The translations under genes were made by a program, and so were the position numbers. A stretch of DNA of 11,570 nt from VGRF01 sp964460485 (lineage in GTDB: Bacteria > Myxococcota_A > UBA9160 > UBA6930): NCBI GenBank assembly GCA_964460485.1, contig CAYWRY010000132.1, forward strand, positions 1-11,570, given 5' to 3'. Of this stretch, positions 1-6,344 are shown one piece after another. The stretch's first letter is position 1. Each line of letters opens with the position of its first letter. The notes below the pieces were generated by a model. That model saw nothing but the letters and a program-made list of their open reading frames with translations, made no database searches and was not told where the DNA came from.

Positions 1-539
1 TCGCGTGCGATCGCAACGCGCGCCGACTCGAGCTGGTCGGCCGCGCGGCGCGCCGCCTCGGCCTCGGGAACGTCCGCCTCGCGCACGCCGACGGTACGCA
101 GCCGCTGCCGCCTTTGCCGCGCGCACCGTTCGCGCGCGTGCTCGTCGATGCCCCTTGCTCCGGCCTGGGGACGCTGCGGCGCAACCCCGACGCGCGCTGG
201 CGGCTGCGCCCCGAGGACCCGGCGGCGCTCGCCCCCACGCAACGCGCGCTGCTCGAGTGCGCCGCGCGCGCGGTGATGCCCGGGGGCGCGCTCGTTTACA
301 GTACCTGCACGCTGCTCGCGGAGGAGAACGAGGCGGTGATCGGATCGTTCCTCGCCGCGCATGCGGAGTTCTCGCCAGTCGCGCGCAGCGAGCTGCCCGA
401 GGCGGTGCACGCGTTCGTGGGGGCGGACGGCTTCATGCGCACCTGGCCCCCGCGGCACGGCATCGACGGCTTCTTCGCCGCGCGGCTCGCGCGCTCGCGC
501 GAGGCGAAGCCGGTCGAAGCCCGGAAAGGACGACCCTAA
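1..539 (+). CDS. rsmB: 16S rRNA (cytosine-5) methyltransferase, RsmB/Fmu family, 3' part only
   Basis: The gene enters from the left edge (first full codon at position 3), and about 178 C-terminal residues are visible. The enzyme transfers a methyl group from S-adenosylmethionine to C5 of a cytosine in 16S rRNA in the cytoplasm. Visible motifs in order are a SAM-pocket stretch (CDRNARRLELV, then AHADGTQ), motif IV DAPCSGLGTLRRNPDARW with its Pro-Cys, and motif VI STCTLLAEEN, whose Cys is the expected nucleophile. A C-terminal DGFFAARL matches the usual family ending DGFF-ARL. The N-terminal NusB-like RNA-binding domain that would separate RsmB from other NOL1/NOP2/Sun enzymes lies outside the window, so the family is firm but the exact orthologue less so. 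Its stop overlaps the rpe start (TAATG), which implies one operon; an rsmB(sun)-rpe pair is common in deltaproteobacteria. Confidence 0.88.
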   Translation, partial: ACDRNARRLELVGRAARRLGLGNVRLAHADGTQPLPPLPRAPFARVLVDAPCSGLGTLRRNPDARWRLRPEDPAALAPTQRALLECAARAVMPGGALVYSTCTLLAEENEAVIGSFLAAHAEFSPVARSELPEAVHAFVGADGFMRTWPPRHGIDGFFAARLARSREAKPVEARKGRP

Positions 540-1219
540 TGGCTCTGCCCATCCACATCGCCCCGTCCATCCTGTCCGCCGACTTTGCGGCGCTCGGCGC
601 CGAGCTTCGGCGCGTCGACCGCGCAGGGGCCGACTGGATCCACGTAGATGTGATGGATGGCCACTTCGTGCCCAACCTCACGATCGGACCCGAAGTGATC
701 CGAGCGATCCGCAAGACCACGGCGCTGCCGTTCGACGTCCACCTGATGATCGAGCGGCCGGAGCTCTCGCTGGTGCAGTACGCCGAGGCCGGTGCCGACC
801 GCATCGGCGTCCACGTCGAGACTTGCCCGCATCTCCACCGCACGATCCAGCAGATCCATGGGCTCGGGAAGAAGGCGTGCGTCGTGCTGAACCCGGCCAC
901 GCCGGCGGTGGCGGTCGAGCCCGTGCTCGCCGAGGTCGACCAGGTGTTGGTAATGAGCGTGAACCCGGGTTTCGGCGGGCAACAGTTCATCCCGGGCGTG
1001 CTCGCGAAGGTGCGACAGCTGCGGCAGTGGATCGTAGAGCGGGGGCTCGCGGTCGATCTCGAGATCGACGGCGGCGTGAACCGCGAAACGATCGCGGCCG
1101 CCGCGCGGGCGGGGGTGAATGCGTTCGTGGCGGGCAACGCTGTGTTCCGCGAGCCCGACTGGGCCGCCGCGATCGCCGAACTGCGCAAACGGGCCGAGCA
1201 GGCTGCCGCAGGCGCCTAG
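539..1219 (+). CDS. rpe: Ribulose-phosphate 3-epimerase
   Basis: This 226-residue protein has the usual family length. It interconverts D-ribulose 5-phosphate and D-xylulose 5-phosphate in the pentose phosphate and Calvin pathways, as a cytoplasmic metal-dependent TIM barrel. Hallmarks are APSILSADF (8-16), HVDVMDGHFVPN (35-46) with metal ligands H35 and D37, H68 in DVHLM, NPGFGGQ (142-148) for phosphate binding, and EIDGGVN (175-181) with D177 as the second catalytic acid. AGNAVF replaces the more common AGSA-F near the C-terminus, a mild change. The ATG at 539 is chosen because family N-termini begin just before the APSILSAD motif and because AAAGGA at 525-530 lies 8 nt upstream. The frame stays open upstream, but that part is the shadow of rsmB. 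Overlap with the rsmB stop suggests translational coupling. No convincing terminator follows before tRNA-Pro. Confidence 0.97.
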   Translation: MALPIHIAPSILSADFAALGAELRRVDRAGADWIHVDVMDGHFVPNLTIGPEVIRAIRKTTALPFDVHLMIERPELSLVQYAEAGADRIGVHVETCPHLHRTIQQIHGLGKKACVVLNPATPAVAVEPVLAEVDQVLVMSVNPGFGGQQFIPGVLAKVRQLRQWIVERGLAVDLEIDGGVNRETIAAAARAGVNAFVAGNAVFREPDWAAAIAELRKRAEQAAAGA

Positions 1220-1268
1220 CGAGCGCCCGCGGGCGGTCGCCGGATTCTCTGGCATATTCCGCCGCCTT

Positions 1269-1345
<77 letters not shown>

Positions 1346-1354
1346 CCTCTCTTC

Positions 1355-1376
1355 GCGGCGCAGCGTCCGGCGCCGC
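1355..1376 (+). terminator. Candidate terminator hairpin after tRNA-Pro
   Basis: A perfect 7-bp inverted repeat GCGGCGC / GCGCCGC with an 8-nt loop starts 9 nt past the tRNA 3' end. No T-run follows. In DNA this GC-rich, a 7-bp stem can arise by chance, so position is the main support. Confidence 0.35.
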
Positions 1377-1615
1377 TCGCGGCGCGCCGTGCGCGTCGTT
1401 GCGCGGCTGCGCGGCCCGGGGCTGCTCTTGTTAGGGCGCCGCGCTGCTCGCATTCGGCCGACAGCCTGCGCGCGCGCGCGAGCGCCGCTGGCAGGCCTGC
1501 GGCAACTCCGCGCGCACTCGCGGCGTGCGCGCAGCGACAATCGCGGCGCACGCGATCGGCATCGCCTGCGCGTCCGGCAGCAAGCGCGCAAGTCCGCGAG
1601 AAACCTGAGTTTTCG

Positions 1616-1644
1616 TTGACACTGCGGGAGCCCGATGCCACGAT
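1616..1644 (+). promoter_or_regulatory. Candidate sigma-70-type promoter for the gene at 1692
   Basis: A perfect -35 TTGACA at 1616-1621 is followed after 17 nt by CACGAT at 1639-1644, which matches the -10 consensus at only three of six positions (including AT at its end). The site sits in a locally AT-richer patch and would give a leader of roughly 40 nt before the ATG at 1692. Confidence 0.45.
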
Positions 1645-1691
1645 GCCGCGGCGCGTTGCTTTGCGATCCACCTCACGCACCGGAGATCCGC

Positions 1692-1940
1692 ATGACGACG
1701 TCCGAGCTGGCCTGGGAGCTGGCGGATCTCTTCGGAGAGCTGGAAACCGCGCAGATCAACGAGATGCTCGCGAAGAACGTGCCGCTCGAGGCGCTCGAGT
1801 TCTTCGGTGCGTACGCGGAGACCTTCGCGAAGGCGCGCGACGTCGAAGGCGCGACGGCGCGGCGGCTGCCGAACCTGATGCTGCTCGGCTACCTGCTGCG
1901 CGTGCTCGAAGAGCGCCTGATGGTCGACGAGGACGAGTAG
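1692..1940 (+). CDS. Small acidic helical protein of unknown function
   Basis: An 82-residue protein I do not recognise. It is strongly acidic (17 Asp/Glu against 7 Lys/Arg by my count) and ends in an acidic tail, MVDEDE. It has no Cys, no signal peptide and no membrane segment. Leu, Ala and Glu spacing suggests an all-helical fold, with a hydrophobic helix around residues 60-76 (PNLMLLGYLLRVLEERL). The ATG at 1692 is preferred because GGAGA at 1682-1686 lies 5 nt upstream. The in-frame ATG at 1635 would add a Cys/Pro-rich segment that looks like untranslated leader. The gene appears monocistronic: a candidate promoter lies before it and a hairpin begins 13 nt after its stop. Protein-like composition and flanking signals support a real gene; function cannot be assigned. 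Confidence 0.8.
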   Translation: MTTSELAWELADLFGELETAQINEMLAKNVPLEALEFFGAYAETFAKARDVEGATARRLPNLMLLGYLLRVLEERLMVDEDE

Positions 1941-1953
1941 CCCGCCCACGGCT

Positions 1954-1972
1954 CGCGAGCGCCGCGCTCGCG
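1954..1972 (+). terminator. GC-rich hairpin after the small acidic gene
   Basis: A perfect 8-bp inverted repeat CGCGAGCG / CGCTCGCG with loop CCG begins 13 nt past the stop codon. There is no T-tract, so it would have to work as a strong stem or with Rho. Its stem core is nearly the same as that of the hairpin near 8747-8765. Confidence 0.45.
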
Positions 1973-2055
1973 CCGTCCCAGCTCGCTTCGGCGCCCGGCG
2001 CTCCGCGTGAGCGCCCGCGGCTGCGTACCGCGCCGAGCGCTGCAATGCTCGCGCG

Positions 2056-3723
2056 ATGGCCCTGACCCTCGGCGACGAAGCCACCCTCGAGCGCATCGCG
2101 CAGGCGCGCACCAGCGACGCGACCGCGCCCTGCATCGCGGCCCTGCCCTTCCGAACCTTCGACGCGCTGCTCGGCGCGCGCGCGGTGGTCGGCGAGCGCG
2201 CGTTCCTCGTTTACTGCGACGGCGACGAGCGCCGCGAGATCTCGTACGCGGAGTTGGTCGCGCGCGTGGCCGAGCGCGAGCGGCTGCTGCGCGCGCTGGG
2301 CGTCACGCGCGGGAAGCGCGTCGCGACGCTGTTCGTCAACGATCCCGAGGTCCCGATCACCTACTTCGCGGCGTGGTCGATCGGCGCGAGCGTCGTGCCC
2401 GTGAACCTGGGCGAGGACGACGAGCGCATCGCCTTCGTGCTGCGCAACTCCGAGGCCTGCGCGGCGCTCTACTTGCCCGAGGCCCGCGAGCGCGCCTTGC
2501 GGCTGCGCGAGGCGGCCGTGGACCTGCGCTGGCACGACGTGACGGCTCCCGCGCCGGCCGCGCCCGAGGAGCCCGCGCCGCTCGCGCCGGATCCTCCGCA
2601 GCCCGAGGACGAGGCGCTGATCGTCTACACGTCGGGCACCACGGGCGCGCCGAAAGGCGTGCTCCTGACGCAGCGCAACCTGCTCGTCGACGCGCACGCG
2701 CTCTTGCGCTGGCACGGCCTCGGCGAGACGTCGCGGCTGATGTGCGTGCTGCCCACGCATCACGTGAACGGCATTCTCGTCACGCTGGTGACGCCCCTGC
2801 TCGCGCGCGGCAGCGTGGTGCTGGCGCGCAAGTTCCAGGCCAGCACCTTCTGGGAGACGGCGGCGCGCGAGGGGGTCGAGATCGTCTCGGTCGTCCCCAC
2901 GCTGCTCGCCTTCCTGCTGGAAGATTCGCGCGGGCGCGAGGGCCACGACCTGTCGCGCTTCCGTCACTTCATCTGCGGCGCGGGCCCGCTCACCGTCGAG
3001 CTCGCCGCGCGCTTCGAGGAGCGCTTCGGCTTCCGCGTGGTGCACGGCTACGGGCTCAGCGAGACGACTTGTTATTCGAGCATGCTGCCGGTCGAGCTGA
3101 GCGACGCCGAGCACCGCGCCTGGATGCGCGACCACGGCTTCCCGTCGATCGGTGCGCCGCTCCCGCCCAACGAGATGGCGATCCACGACCGCGAGGGCAA
3201 CGCGCTCCCGGAGGGAGAGCGCGGCGAGATCGTGATCCGCGGCGTGAACGTGATGCGCGGCTACTACCGCCGGCCCGAAGCGAACGCGGAGAGCTTCGCC
3301 CACGGCTGGTTCCGCAGCGGCGACGAGGGCTTCTTCCGCCGCGGCGAAGGCGGGCGCGACTACTTCTTCATCACCGGCCGCATCAAGGAGCTGATCATCC
3401 GCGGAGGCGTGAATCTCTCGCCCTTCGAGATCGACGAGGTGCTGAACGCGATCCCCGGGGTCGCCCGCGGCCTCGCCGTCGGCTTCGAAAACCGCTGGTA
3501 CGGCGAGGAGGTGGGCGCCTATGTGACGCTCGAGCCGGGCGCGACGCTGGACGAGGCCGCGATCCTGCGCGCGTGCCGCGAGAGGCTGCCGTTCCCGAAG
3601 ACGCCGAAGGTCGTGGTGTTCGGCGCAGAGATCCCGGTGACCGCGACCGGGAAGTACCAGCGCGGGAAGCTCGTGCCCCTGTTCGCCGCGTATCGCGACG
3701 TGCAGTACCGCGAGGCGCGCTGA
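2056..3723 (+). CDS. AMP-forming acyl/aryl-CoA ligase (ANL superfamily)
   Basis: A 555-residue, full-length class I adenylate-forming enzyme. It should activate a carboxylic acid with ATP to an acyl-AMP and then transfer it to CoA in the cytoplasm. Core motifs are intact: the P-loop YTSGTTGAPKG (191-201), YGLSETT (332-338), SGDEG with the ribose-binding D423, the hinge region GRIKELIIRGG from 441, and ATGKYQRGK with the catalytic Lys at 533. The acyl substrate cannot be read from sequence; medium- or long-chain fatty acid or an aromatic acid are all possible, and a stand-alone ligase loading another acceptor is not excluded. The ATG at 2056 has no clear Shine-Dalgarno; a -10-like TGCAAT lies at 2041-2046, so the message might be leaderless or nearly so. 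It is flanked by a hairpin upstream and a convergent gene downstream, so it is probably transcribed alone. Confidence 0.93.
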   Translation: MALTLGDEATLERIAQARTSDATAPCIAALPFRTFDALLGARAVVGERAFLVYCDGDERREISYAELVARVAERERLLRALGVTRGKRVATLFVNDPEVPITYFAAWSIGASVVPVNLGEDDERIAFVLRNSEACAALYLPEARERALRLREAAVDLRWHDVTAPAPAAPEEPAPLAPDPPQPEDEALIVYTSGTTGAPKGVLLTQRNLLVDAHALLRWHGLGETSRLMCVLPTHHVNGILVTLVTPLLARGSVVLARKFQASTFWETAAREGVEIVSVVPTLLAFLLEDSRGREGHDLSRFRHFICGAGPLTVELAARFEERFGFRVVHGYGLSETTCYSSMLPVELSDAEHRAWMRDHGFPSIGAPLPPNEMAIHDREGNALPEGERGEIVIRGVNVMRGYYRRPEANAESFAHGWFRSGDEGFFRRGEGGRDYFFITGRIKELIIRGGVNLSPFEIDEVLNAIPGVARGLAVGFENRWYGEEVGAYVTLEPGATLDEAAILRACRERLPFPKTPKVVVFGAEIPVTATGKYQRGKLVPLFAAYRDVQYREAR

Positions 3724-3732
3724 CGGTTCCCG

Positions 3733-3757
3733 TCCGGCTTCGGCAGGCGGGGCCGGA
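3733..3757. terminator. Weak hairpin between convergent genes
   Basis: A 6-bp inverted repeat TCCGGC / GCCGGA with a 13-nt loop lies in the 52-nt gap between the CoA ligase stop and the oppositely oriented CPBP gene. It could serve both strands, but it is short and has no T-run. Confidence 0.22.
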
Positions 3758-3775
3758 GGCGCCGCGGCCGCTGGC

Positions 3776-4390
3776 TCAGCGCGCGCGCACGGCGTTGCGG
3801 CGTGCGAGCCAGCGCAGGTTCACAGCGTTCACGAAGCAGTGGGCGACGGCGGGGGCGACGAGGTCGCCGGTAGCCTCGAAGAGCAGGCCGAAGGCGAGAC
3901 CCGCCACGAGGGCGGTCAGGGACCAGACGCGCAGGCCGCGCCGCGGATGGAAGTGGGCGAGGCCGAAGAGCACGGCAGCGAGCGGCCATCCGACTTGGGG
4001 CTGGAGGGCGCCGCGGAAGAAGGCTTCCTCGCCGAGGCCGCTGACCGCGGCGAGCAGGACGGCCTGCGCGCTCCCGAGGCTTCCGACGATCGCGCCGAGC
4101 TCGTCCGCGAGGCGGCGGCCGGCAGCGCTGTGGCTCGTCCAGACCCGCGAGGAGAGGACCAGCGCGCCCCCCACGGCGGCACCCACGGCGACTCGCGCTG
4201 GGAGAGACCACGCCGGAGCGGCCGTCCCCGCCCGCCACGGCCACTCGCCGTCGGCGAGCAGGCGCCAGGCGCATGCGGCGGCGAACACCAGGCCGTAGAA
4301 GCCCAGGGCGAGCGCCACGAGGCGAGCAGCCGCGAGGGTCGGAGGGCCACCCTGCGCCGCCAAGCCCGCGGAATCCTTGGCGTCGGCCAT
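3776..4390 (-). CDS. CPBP family intramembrane metalloprotease
   Basis: A 204-residue membrane protein of the CPBP (CaaX protease and bacteriocin-processing; Abi) family. These proteins act in the cytoplasmic membrane; eukaryotic members cleave prenylated proteins, while most bacterial ones have no known substrate. The three family motifs are present: EEAFFR (E121, E122, R126), F142-x3-H146 in FGLAHF, and H184-x3-N188 in AHCFVN. Hydrophobic segments lie near residues 20-42, 64-80, 106-120, 134-147, 155-172 and 176-190. The start ATG (4388-4390) has no clear Shine-Dalgarno, but the soluble 20-residue N-terminus reads naturally. It diverges from greA (79 nt between starts) and converges on the CoA ligase. 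Family membership is firm, but the substrate and any role in immunity or processing are unknown. Confidence 0.92.
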   Translation of the reverse strand: MADAKDSAGLAAQGGPPTLAAARLVALALGFYGLVFAAACAWRLLADGEWPWRAGTAAPAWSLPARVAVGAAVGGALVLSSRVWTSHSAAGRRLADELGAIVGSLGSAQAVLLAAVSGLGEEAFFRGALQPQVGWPLAAVLFGLAHFHPRRGLRVWSLTALVAGLAFGLLFEATGDLVAPAVAHCFVNAVNLRWLARRNAVRAR

Positions 4391-4469
4391 GGGCGGTGGT
4401 TAGCCTGCGCGCGTCTGCGTTGCCCTCTCGGCCTCCCCCGATCGAAGGGCGTCTCGGCTTCGAGGCTCC

Positions 4470-4970
4470 ATGTCGGAACGAATTCCCATGACTCCGCGCG
4501 GCAAGACCATGCTCGACGAGGAGCTGAAGCGCCTGAAGAGCACGGATCGGCTGCGCATCGTCAAGGAGATCGAGGTCGCGCGCGCCCACGGCGACATCTC
4601 CGAGAACGCCGAGTACCACGCAGCCAAGGAGCGGCAGGGCCAGATCGAGGCGCGGATTCGCCTGCTCGAGGACCGGTTGGCGCGGGCGCAGGTGATCGAC
4701 GGCCGCGGCCAGGGCGTCGAGAAGGTGAGCTTCGGAGCGACCGTCGTCCTGTCGGACGTGTCGTCGGGGGACGAGGTGACCTACACCATCGTCGGCGAGG
4801 ACGAGGCCGACATCGCGCGGGGACTGATCTCGGTCACGTCGCCCGTGGCGCGGGCGCTGCTGGGCAAGGAGCGCGACGCCAGCGTGCGGGTCCAAGTACC
4901 GAAGGGCACTCGCGAATTCGAGATCCTGGAGATCCGCTTCGAGCTGCTCGTCGAGGCTTCTGCCTCGTAG
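4470..4970 (+). CDS. greA: Transcript cleavage factor GreA
   Basis: This 166-residue protein matches GreA throughout. GreA enters the RNA polymerase secondary channel and stimulates cleavage of backtracked RNA. The N-terminal coiled coil (about 8-75) carries the tip motif GDISENAEYHAAKERQ, with the acidic residues D42 and E45 that hold the catalytic metal. The C-terminal FKBP-like domain includes FGATV, YTIVGEDEAD and LISVTSPVARALLGK. The ATG at 4470 (GAGG at 4462-4465) is preferred over the in-frame ATG at 4488 because it gives the IPMT N-terminus usual in GreA. The next gene starts 21 nt after the stop on the same strand, so greA probably heads an operon with the cyclase and lipoprotein genes. 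I find no convincing promoter in the 79-nt divergent region. Confidence 0.97.
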   Translation: MSERIPMTPRGKTMLDEELKRLKSTDRLRIVKEIEVARAHGDISENAEYHAAKERQGQIEARIRLLEDRLARAQVIDGRGQGVEKVSFGATVVLSDVSSGDEVTYTIVGEDEADIARGLISVTSPVARALLGKERDASVRVQVPKGTREFEILEIRFELLVEASAS

Positions 4971-4980
4971 CGGGCGTCCC

Positions 4981-4985
4981 GGGAG
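4981..4985 (+). promoter_or_regulatory. Ribosome binding site fixing a TTG start
   Basis: GGGAG lies 6 nt before the TTG at 4992. No in-frame ATG exists before residue 26 (Met26 lies inside the first membrane segment), so this site supports TTG as the true start of the cyclase gene. Confidence 0.7.
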
Positions 4986-4991
4986 TCGCGC

Positions 4992-6344
4992 TTGCGATCT
5001 CTCCAACTGAAGTTCAGCGCGCTCGTCGTCGCCCTCTTGGTGGTGGCCTGCGTCGTGCTCGCCTGGATGGCGACGCGGCACGAGCGGGCGTCCGTCGAGG
5101 CCGAGATCGAGCGCTCGGCGGTCGCGCTGGCGAAAAACCTCGCCCAGGACGCGAAGGTCGCGCTGATCGAGGACGACCAGCTCTCCCTCGGCGCCCTGGT
5201 CCAGAACACGGGGCGCGAGCGCGGCGTGGTCTCGGTGCAGCTCGTGAAGCGCGACGGGCGCGTCGCGGCCTCGCTCGAGCCGACCTTCGTGGGGATCCCG
5301 GCCACGCTCGCCGAGCGCTACGAGAACGGCATCCACCTCCAGCGCCGCGGCGATCTGCTCGAGGTGGCGGCCGAGATCACCTGGAGCCAGGACCGCATCG
5401 GCGAAGCGCAGCTCGCCATCGACCTCGCCCGGCTCGTGGGCCCGATCGTGCGCGAGACCCGCGCCCAGCTCGGCTGGGTGGCGATCGGCGTGACCGCCTT
5501 CGGCGTAGTCGCGGGGCTGGGCTTCGTGGCGCTGCTCGTCGGGCCGCTGCGCCGGCTGCGCGCCGGCGTCGAGCGGCTCGCAGCGGGCGACCTCGCCGTG
5601 CGGGTGCCGCCGACTTCGCGGGACGAGGTCGGCGAGCTGACGGAGGCCTTCAACGAGATGGGCGAGTCGCTCCAGCAGAAGGCGCGCATCCAGCGGGCCT
5701 TCGGCCGGTACGCCAGCGACTACGTCCTCCAGACGCTCTTGGAGAGCCCCGAGGGTGTGGAGCTGAAGGGTGTCGAGCGGGACGTGACCGTGCTGTTCGC
5801 CGACATCCGCGGCTTCACGCGCCTTAGCGAAGGCCTCGAACCGGTCGACGTCGTCGCGCTTCTCAACGACGTGTTCCAGCTCGTCAGCGACTGCATCCTG
5901 CGCCGGGGCGGCACCATCGACAAGTTCATCGGCGACTCGGTGATGGCCTACTTCGGCGCGCCCGTGCCGAGCGCCGACCACCCGATCGCGGCGGTGAGCG
6001 CCGCCGTCGACATCGCGCGCGCCGTCGAGGAGCGCAACGCCCACCTCGCGCCAGGAGGGCATGCGGTGGGCGTCGGAATCGGCATCCACACCGGCCCGGT
6101 CGTGGTGGGCAACATCGGCTCCGATCGGCGCACCGACTTCACCGCGATCGGCGACTCGGTGAACGTCGCCGCGCGCCTCGAGAAGCTGGCGCGCCCCGGA
6201 GAGATCCTCGTCTCGGAAGCCGTGCAGCGACGCGTGCGCGGCAGCCATCGCCTGCGCTTCGAGGGCGAGCGCCAGCTTTCGGGGCGGCTCGAGCCGGTGC
6301 ACGTCTACGCGGTCGACCTGCGCGCGAGCGAGGCCGCCGCCTGA
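4992..6344 (+). CDS. Membrane class III adenylate/guanylate cyclase with HAMP domain
   Basis: A 450-residue receptor-type cyclase that should form cAMP (or cGMP) in response to an envelope signal. Order: short basic N-terminus, TM1 (about 9-27), periplasmic sensor region (28-160), TM2 (161-183), HAMP (184-236 with P185 and E212), a cyclase-transducer-like helix (QRAFGRYASDYVLQTLL, 234-250), then the catalytic domain (262-440). Catalytic residues are intact: metal ligands D271 (FADIRGFT) and D315 (FIGDSV), purine-recognition K311, and transition-state N391 and R395 in SVNVAARLE. The second purine-recognition position is T384 rather than Asp, as in class IIIb cyclases, which favours adenylate cyclase. 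The sensor region matches nothing I can name. TTG start with GGGAG 6 nt upstream. It follows greA by 21 nt and overlaps the TPR lipoprotein start by 1 nt. Confidence 0.93.
   Translation: MRSLQLKFSALVVALLVVACVVLAWMATRHERASVEAEIERSAVALAKNLAQDAKVALIEDDQLSLGALVQNTGRERGVVSVQLVKRDGRVAASLEPTFVGIPATLAERYENGIHLQRRGDLLEVAAEITWSQDRIGEAQLAIDLARLVGPIVRETRAQLGWVAIGVTAFGVVAGLGFVALLVGPLRRLRAGVERLAAGDLAVRVPPTSRDEVGELTEAFNEMGESLQQKARIQRAFGRYASDYVLQTLLESPEGVELKGVERDVTVLFADIRGFTRLSEGLEPVDVVALLNDVFQLVSDCILRRGGTIDKFIGDSVMAYFGAPVPSADHPIAAVSAAVDIARAVEERNAHLAPGGHAVGVGIGIHTGPVVVGNIGSDRRTDFTAIGDSVNVAARLEKLARPGEILVSEAVQRRVRGSHRLRFEGERQLSGRLEPVHVYAVDLRASEAAA

Larger units (their letters stand above)
1346..1691. other. 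Gene-free stretch between tRNA-Pro and the small acidic gene
   Basis: No convincing protein is encoded here. Translations on both strands are rich in Arg and Ala and carry no recognisable motif. The first part holds the tRNA-proximal hairpin and further CG-rich inverted repeats, plus an alternating GC run at 1468-1480. From about 1595 the composition becomes less GC-rich (AAACCTGAGTTTTCGTTGACA), typical of a promoter region, and this runs into the leader of the gene at 1692. Confidence 0.6.

Noticed and set aside
1224..1235. Palindrome CGCCCGCGGGCG just after the rpe stop as a terminator
   Set aside because: It has no loop beyond four bases, leaving only a 4-bp stem, and no T-run; such palindromes are expected by chance in this composition.
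1468..1480. Alternating GC run that could adopt Z-DNA
   Set aside because: It is only 13 nt, and similar CG runs are common across the window; nothing ties it to a function.
1756..3303. Long minus-strand open frame opposite the CoA ligase
   Set aside because: It is an antisense shadow: low-complexity Arg/Ala-rich translation with no motif, while the plus strand has every ANL motif.
3519..6302. A very long open frame (over 900 codons) on the minus strand across greA and the cyclase gene
   Set aside because: It is opposite well-identified genes, is Arg/His/Asp-rich and motif-free, and arises from the GC-rich third codon positions of the true genes. The last part merges with the real CPBP region in another frame.
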